Shown piece by piece: positions 57,746 to 64,000 of a DNA stretch of 64,000 nucleotides (positions within the stretch are counted from its first letter, which is position 1; every line of letters begins with the position of its first letter). Position numbers and translations under genes: made by a program. The DNA comes from Torymus aiolomorphi (taxonomy: Eukaryota > Arthropoda > Insecta > Hymenoptera > Torymidae), in NCBI GenBank assembly GCA_036365515.1, contig CM070875.1, forward strand, positions 5,925,001 to 5,989,000, given 5' to 3'. A model generated the notes under the pieces. It saw only the letters and a program-made list of their open reading frames with translations. It was not told where the DNA came from and searched no databases.

Positions 57746-60700
57746 TTAAATTCACACTTTTGGCATCATTATTTTTTTTTAAAGTACCAGTAATTTCATT
57801 GATCATAATTAAAATACGCGTGTGATTTATGTTACATGAATCTAAATTATTTTAATATAGTAAACGATACAGAAATTTGTTATGGTAATAAGTGATAAAG
57901 TATTTAATTATTTTGCAGATATTTTATTTTGTATGTATAATTTGTAAACAAACGCATTTCAAATAATGAGTTACAGTATAGTCAATACATTTATTTCAGT
58001 TATACTTAAATAGTAACAAAAAAAAAAATAAAAATAATAATTCGAAAACGAATTTCGACAAGGCACGAGATGACACCTCAAAAGCAGCATCCAATAAACG
58101 GACGCCCAAGCATATGCATTTTAGTATCTGAAAATGTGAATTTACGTTTGTCTAAAAATTTCGGTGAAAACTATTACTTAGATACATATACAACAAATGC
58201 GATACTATAGAATTAATATACACACAACTACATAATGTATACGTTGTTGGAATAAATCATCATTTTTCTGTCTTTTTACATTTGATGGCATATTACATCG
58301 CGCCTGCAATATAAAAGCGCGTGAGTAACGCGCTTTTAAACTTAAACTAATCGTGTGTGTACGCGCGCTATAGCAGAAATCTAAGGAGTGAGAAAGAGAA
58401 AAAAAAATGGTACTGCTGCTGCTGCTGGCAATTGTACTAAATTACGTAGATATACATGGTTATGAGTTAATCTGCGAATCCTTGGACAGCCATTTAGGGC
58501 ACCGCTGCAATCGAGAATCGCCTTGTTGCAGCCTGCACGCGCGAATTCGTTGTCCGACATTCGTCGCGAGTGTCTCGTCGTCGAATGCGACTAATTTATT
58601 TTCTCTTTGATACACGCGTGATTGCGCCTGCTCGCACCTTCGCTAAGGTGAATAAAGTTCTGTTTTCGCGCGCATTGTTCTTCGCGAGAGCGCGACTATA
58701 CATTGTCGCTTTTTTAAATACTAGGTGTACATATATGTATACGCGTGAGTTTGATTTCTTAATTGCTAAAGTGTTGTATAACGCGGTATTTTGTGTGTAA
58801 TAGAAAAATCACTATATACTATAATATAAGGTTTTGCTTTAATCGAGATGTGAAAATGTTAACATGTGCTACGATTTCTGGTCTCGCTATGTACTTTACT
58901 CTTATTATATAAGTTTTTAGTCGTTTTAAATTATCACAAGAAACTTATCGATACATATAGGTATACTTGCGAAAGTTACTTAAGAACAACAACCTTTAAT
59001 CAATTTTGATAATCTACAGTAAACATCGGTAAATAGGCTATCTTTATAGATAAAAATCTTAGTTTTTTACGCATTATTTAACAATATATTTTTATTTCAA
59101 CATTAATGCATGCAAACATTATTATATATATTCTATAATAATTTTTTAACATAACAACATTATTTATGATGATTGCTCAAAAAGTTTGTGCTTTCAAAGA
59201 TTGCTTTCAAATTATACTCTATTTTAATGAATTTTTCCAATGCACACTGCTTTTAAAATTTCCATTATAAAGTGCATAAAAATAAAAAAAGAATCATCTA
59301 GTATTAGACCATAGGATAAAAAGAACGGTCTCAACTCTTCTTTTCAATACAGAATGATCTTTTTAAAATCAATCTTCAAACACTTCATAAATGCATATCC
59401 CGCTAACAAAAAAAAACCTCCAAAATTCTTTTCGAATCCAGCCATCTGCCTATACCAAAGACCACCTCGTCTTTTTCTACCAATCTCAACCAAATAAAAA
59501 GAAAAATAAAATAAAAAAAAAAAACACCGACGCAGAGCGCCAATGAGCATCAACCCACGACGACGTCGATTTCCGCGACGGAATAACTTCCTGGAGAGCT
59601 CACCGCCGCCGTCTTTCAAATTATATACATCCCTGAAGAGAAAAAGGCGCACACTAGGTAGCTGCCTCGCAAATTCTCTAAAGAAAAACGATAATAATAC
59701 GCGCTCGCGCAATTAGAAGTCTGCCGCCGCTGCTCTTGGCTCTAATGACAGCGTCGCGAGAGCGCACGTGCGGCCCGTTTTTAGGGCTCGGTATATAGAG
59801 GAGGTGATTCACAACATACATACATATACATATACACAGTGCGCGCGAGCGAGATACGTGTGAATCACCGGCGCGGAGACGCTTATAAGGTGAGAGCACT
59901 ACTGGCCCTGATAACGAGACGCGCGCGTACAATGCGAGGTAAGTGAATACCTCGCGGGAGAGTTGTATTTCGGATTCGGATTTTTTTTTTTCATGGGTGG
60001 GAGCGAGAAGAGAGAGAGGCACTAGATGCCCGTACAGTTGACGCTATAAAATATTCGGGAATGTGGTGTTGTACGTAAGGAGAGAGAGAGAGATGTGCGA
60101 GCGTTCGGGCTTTTTCGAGAATGAATGCTTAAGCGATAGATGATGATGATGATGATGGAGCAGTCTATTTTTATAGCCTCTCGCCGAAAAAGGACATTTC
60201 ACATTCGTACTGCTGCGTGTTTTTCCCGCGGCCTGGACCGCGCGCGCGTTTATCGTATTTCTTAGAAAGTTTTTTATTATACATTGAAAATCGCAATTAT
60301 ATACGCGGTCTTTTTTTAGATATCCCCGAGATTATGTACACCCAATTGCAGAAAGCGCCGTTCACAATAACAACCCATATTCTCACGAAATTCAAAGAAC
60401 ACGATTTTCAATAATACTTAGTATTACACACTTTATTAATCAGGCCCGTTTAACAGCCCCCAATCTACGCACCCGGAACCGCTCTCGTTTCTCCCTCACA
60501 CGCGCGCAGGAAGCATAAACACATGGGGCAATTTTTCTCTCTCTCTCCTCGCGTCATTACCCCGGCATTTATAACCGTCCGAGTGTACCTACTTAGCTAC
60601 ACACGCGTCTGTGTGTACTCTCCTCTCTTCGCTCGCCTCGTCGAGTTGACAATGAGACGATCGTTAGACGACGACGGAGTTGAAATGCACCGCTACGCGT

Positions 60701-61062
60701 GGGTGCCGCGCGACGCGTCACTTTGCCCCGCGGCGCGCTTATGTGTGCCCGAGTCGAGAGACGTCTTGTAGAGAGAGAGAGAGAGACCTTACTCAAGGTC
60801 TCTTTGTCTGCGTGTGTAAGCGTGGGTACCGGCGACGCGCAATTGTACATCGACGAGGAGGTTTTCTGCGCTCTTTCCGTTAATTATTTCGAAAAGTAGT
60901 ATTGCAGTAGTGCTGAAACAACGTTGTTATTTTTGTAAAAAAAGGAGATACTTTACAGACGTCTCGACTCTTCGCCGTTCACAACATCCGCCATACGTTA
61001 ATATACATAATATACCGTACCGCTGCGTAGCTCTTCACATCGCTCTTGACCGCATGCGAGCA
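57746..61062. other. Convergent intergenic region between DDX42 and the minus-strand gene
   Basis: No supported gene. It probably includes the 3' UTR of the minus-strand gene; a plus-strand TTTATT near 60433 could be its poly(A) signal. Contains a CTG run (58412-58423), a TGA/GAT run at 60138-60157 and short GA tracts at 60080 and 60772. Confidence 0.5.
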
Positions 61063-62174
61063 TTACGAATCGGCGACGTGGTGGTTCGTCGTGGCGCTGG
61101 TCTTCCTCGACCTCGGCTGCTGCTTGTCCAGGCTGCTCGACTTGCTGGAAAACTTTTCCATGGCTCTCACGTACGAGCCCGTGCAGACCTTCTCCTTGAC
61201 GGCCGTCCGGCACTTGGTCTCCTGCCTCGTGGGGCTTTTGGACAGCCGCTTGTCCGCGGACGCGAACACGGAGATCTTGGAGGCGAGGTTGTTGTTGTTG
61301 TTCGTTGCGCTGTTGTCGTTGACGATCGTCTTGGCCGTCGCCGTGCGCTCGCGCAGTTTCTCCAGGTTCTCCTTCGGCGCGGTTTCGAAGACGTCGGATT
61401 TCTGAAGAATGTCGCGGAGGTTCACGCCGCTGTCCATGGATGCGGGGGAGAGCGGAGGCGTGGGGCTGGTCGTCGTCGCGGTGGTGGTCGTTATGATGGG
61501 TGGTTCGGCTGGTTTTCTCTCGTCGCCGTCGTTGTCGTCGGTGCTGACGGCGTCGCTGATTTTCGCGACCTCGACGCACTGCTTGTACTTCTCGTCGATG
61601 GTCGTGTCGTGTTCCTTCTGGCTACAGTCGTTGAGCTTCGCCAGGTCGTCGTCGTCTATAGTCAGCTCCGCGTCCTCCTCGTTCCCCGAGTCGTTGAAAA
61701 AGTCCTTCTTTAGCACCCCCTCGTTCTTCTCGTTCTGCTTCCTCAGCTCCTCCCAGTTCTTCCTCGGTTTGTAACTCGTCTTCCTCCTCACCAGCGGCTT
61801 CTTCTCGCTGATGTCGATGTCCGGAATGAACAGCCTCAGAGCCTTCGCCCCGATGGGGAACTGCGTGGAATCGTCGATGACGCGTTTCTCCGTCATGATG
61901 ACCTCGAGGCTGGTGCGCGAGGCGACCTCCTGGTGCTTGTTGAAGGCGGAGACGAGCTGGGCCACGGTGTACTTGGGCTCGTCGGTCTCCGAGTCGGTCT
62001 CGCGACCGTGGCACTCGGAGCCAGCTGAGGATTGCTTGTTCGTGTGGCTACGGGTTTCCTCGGAGTCGTCAGTCAGGGTGTCGGATTCGAGGGATTGCAG
62101 AGAGTCGAAGTTGGTCTCGGAGACGGTGAGGGAGGAGGGACCGGTGCTTTTCGTTTCGCTGGCGGCTTCGTGAC
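61063..62174 (-). CDS. Unrecognised minus-strand gene, last coding exon
   Basis: Acceptor CCCCCTCAAG. Open for 370 codons to the TAA at 61063-61065. It carries the YTVAQLVSAFNKHQE block, the RKTSYKPRKNWEELRKQ basic block and a long Ser/Thr/Asn-rich tail (NNNNN, TTTTATTTSPTPP). Codons in this frame are GC-rich and free of stops, unlike the flanking AT-rich DNA, which supports real coding. Confidence 0.82.
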
Positions 62175-63987
62175 CTTGAGGGGGACCAGGTAGATGTTAG
62201 GTAATTTTATCGGTAATGGAAGTACATTTTAAATGTTTGACATAATTTAATTATTGGATATTATTTAGATACTATATCTACTCAAGTATGCAAAAATTTT
62301 TTATTAATATTATATGCAATAAAATGCAATTTATTTCATAAAGCGATGTACAAATTATAAAGCCTGTTCCGTTTTTCTTCGTTAAATTATGGATAGTAAC
62401 AGATAAAAAAAGTGTGTTACGTGTTTTCCTCAAATTTAAAAATATCATCGATTTATCTCTATACTTAATAATACATAAATCATCCATTTAAAATGTTTAA
62501 GTCAAAGCCAAAAGTCAAACAAAACTAAGAAAAACAATAATACGTTTTAAACTTACATCACTTCAAAATTGAATAACAAAAGTCCACTGAAAAACACGCT
62601 TATTCAAATTCCCGCACATTCCCCACTAAAAATAACTCTACCAGCTAAATCAAAAACACGCAAAGTTCCTTCAAAACCGAATAAGAACAAGGCAAACACG
62701 CGTCTATACTTAATGGAAATCACCCCGTGCAAATATTTCTCTCTGCCACGCTCACACGAGACGAGAGCCTCGGCGTCGTCAAACTCATCTAACGCACTCT
62801 CCCTTCGACTAATCCATCTTCCGGGAACACCGAAGAGAAAGAGAAGAAGAGGGTAAAAAACACACGCGCTGCAATCGGGCAAAGTGTGTAAACGCTCCCT
62901 TGGCTATTCTCCCCCCTCGCGTTTGCTCGTGTCTATATGCATTGGCACTCACCATTATTGTGAGCTCGATCGTTCTCGTCCTCGTCGTCGACGATGTAGT
63001 TAACGTCCTGCTGTAGCTTCGTTTCCTCTTCCTTGTCGCTGTGTGTCTTCATTGCAGGGGCTTCCGGATGGAGGTCACCGTCGTCGTCGTGCTAATGGAG
63101 GTTAAAGCATTAGTCGAGGTTTCGTTCAAATATTGACGCGGTATTAAAGGATGAAATAGCGTATGCTTTTTTATGTGAACGTTTCAATATTTATGTAAGT
63201 GAATGTATTATTATAGAGCTTTAGAGTTATCGAAGCTGCTGTTTTTCTTTCATACCTTTTTAGTGACATCGTCGTCATTATCAACACGCTCCACCGGTCG
63301 GTCTTCCCCCACAATCATATCATCAAAGTCCCTCGAACGCGCCGACGAAGAAGCGGATCCCAACGAGGCACTGCTCGAGCTCTGCACCAGATGCCTGAAA
63401 ATCGGCAGCACGTCCTCGGTCTTTGACCTCTCCTTCTGCTTCAACAGATCGCGCTTATGCTTCTGAAGACTCTCGAGACTTCGGTAGATGTCGAGCATGC
63501 CCTGGGACTTGGACAATGACTTGAGGCCGTAGAGCTTCTCCCGGGAGCCGTCGAAGTAGCAGGCGTTGAGGGGCTTGCCGTTCATCGTCTGCAGGTGGCG
63601 GTGATCCTTGCGATGTTCCTCGTCCTCAGTGGAGCCGTTCAGCAGAGGCAGGCAGGCTTGGGATCTGGATTGGACTTGGTTGAGGCCTCTGTGAAGTGGT
63701 GAAAAAGATATGGGGTCGGATGAATTTATGTTCATGACAAATATTGCATAATGAGGCATAAGAGTATCCTAATACACAGAAGAAACTGGAGGTGTTTCGT
63801 CAGGTGATTGAATCCTCTAACTTTTACAATATTTGATATTATACTTTTCGATACTAAAGTTTAGAAAACAAAGCCTCTACTACCAATAAAGATATTTTTA
63901 ATTTGACTTTTTTTTTGTTTCTTAATGAAAGTATTATACCAACCTGATTCTCGACAGCACACTGATACGATTCAGACCCTGCGCCAT
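61063..63987 (-). CDS. Unrecognised gene: long, mostly disordered protein (3' part, 4 exons)
   Basis: Exons on the minus strand, in order: 63987-63944, 63688-63256, 63091-62953, 62174-61063. Phases are consistent and borders GT-AG. From the Met at 63987 (MAQGLNRISVLSRIRGLNQV) the product is 575 aa, but the frame stays open to the window edge, so the true start may lie outside. Residues 80-120 contain a basic helical stretch (SLSKSQGMLDIYRSLESLQK). The middle is acidic (DDEDENDRA, DSETDE). A conserved-looking block YTVAQLVSAFNKHQE lies at 274-288, followed by SRTSLEV, RKTSYKPRKNWEELRKQNEK, and Ser/Thr/Asn-rich sequence to the C-terminus HHVADS. No signal peptide or membrane segment is seen. 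I do not recognise the family; a cytosolic or nuclear scaffold is only a guess. Confidence 0.75.
62175..62952 (-). other. Intron 3 of the minus-strand gene
   Basis: AT-rich, no exon or repeat recognised. Donor and acceptor are described with the flanking exons. Confidence 0.6.
62953..63091 (-). CDS. Unrecognised minus-strand gene, exon 3
   Basis: Acceptor CCTCCATTAG, donor AATG|GTGAGT. Encodes HDDDGDLHPEAPAMKTHSDK and QQDVNYIVDDEDENDRAHNN, strongly acidic. Phase fits both neighbours. Confidence 0.7.
63256..63688 (-). CDS. Unrecognised minus-strand gene, exon 2
   Basis: Acceptor CACTTCACAG, donor AAAAG|GTATGA. Encodes RGLNQVQSRSQACLPLLNGS, a basic and Lys/Gln-rich helix-forming stretch, and a Ser-rich acidic end RDFDDMIVGEDRPVERVDND. 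Confidence 0.78.
63944..63987 (-). CDS. Unrecognised minus-strand gene, first visible exon (partial)
   Basis: Encodes MAQGLNRISVLSRI plus AG, donor ATCAG|GTTGGT on the minus strand. The reading frame has no stop between the Met and the window edge, so the exon may extend beyond 64000. Confidence 0.6.
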
Positions 63988-64000
63988 GCTCGCCCTGAGG

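Noticed and set aside
58407..58610. 67-codon frame with a Leu-rich start resembling a signal peptide
   Set aside because: The Leu run comes from a short CTG repeat, and the frame lies in a probable convergent 3' region with no similarity or splice support.
60910..61713. 267-codon plus-strand frame
   Set aside because: It is the antisense shadow of the GC-rich last exon of the minus-strand gene.

Overview
The window looks like nuclear DNA from an insect, most likely a hymenopteran such as a parasitoid wasp. This is inferred from arthropod-like spliced genes, abundant (CA)n, (GA)n and (GT)n microsatellites, no obvious CpG depletion, and many palindromic (foldback) DNA elements. No species was identified. 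Three protein-coding genes are supported. They were modelled by hand from exon phase, GT-AG sites and protein motifs; every junction used keeps frame.

Layout: (1) 1-22.8 kb carries no confirmed coding gene. It holds microsatellites, a decayed Jockey-like LINE (6.59-9.57 kb), a GC-rich island at 10.1-11.2 kb (possible promoter or 5' exon), and several palindromic elements at 4.5-5.7, 12.7-14.75, 14.9-15.05, 15.17-15.95 and 20.95-21.42 kb. (2) 22.8-46.9 kb, plus strand, is a complete KCNQ1-like voltage-gated potassium channel gene of 13 coding exons (673 aa), with a possible alternative first exon at 20.4 kb. Its AT-rich 3' UTR may run to about 50.65 kb and carries a cluster of Pumilio-type motifs. 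Its introns host further transposons, including a second copy of the 15.17-kb element. (3) 50.77-52.96 kb, the gap between two genes, is almost entirely a nested foldback structure that also contains a solo LTR. (4) 53.1-57.7 kb, plus strand, is a complete DDX42-type DEAD-box helicase gene (779 aa; one noncoding and nine coding exons) with a small MITE in one intron. (5) 61.06-64.0 kb, minus strand, is the 3' part of an unrecognised gene encoding a largely disordered protein. It runs off the right edge and converges with DDX42.

The channel belongs to the plasma membrane and the helicase to nuclear RNA processing; nothing suggests that the three genes work together. The most unusual property of the window is its load of inverted-repeat elements nested inside one another. 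Because each palindrome keeps an uninterrupted copy of the target in its opposite arm, insertion order, target duplications and exact element ends can be read directly from the sequence.
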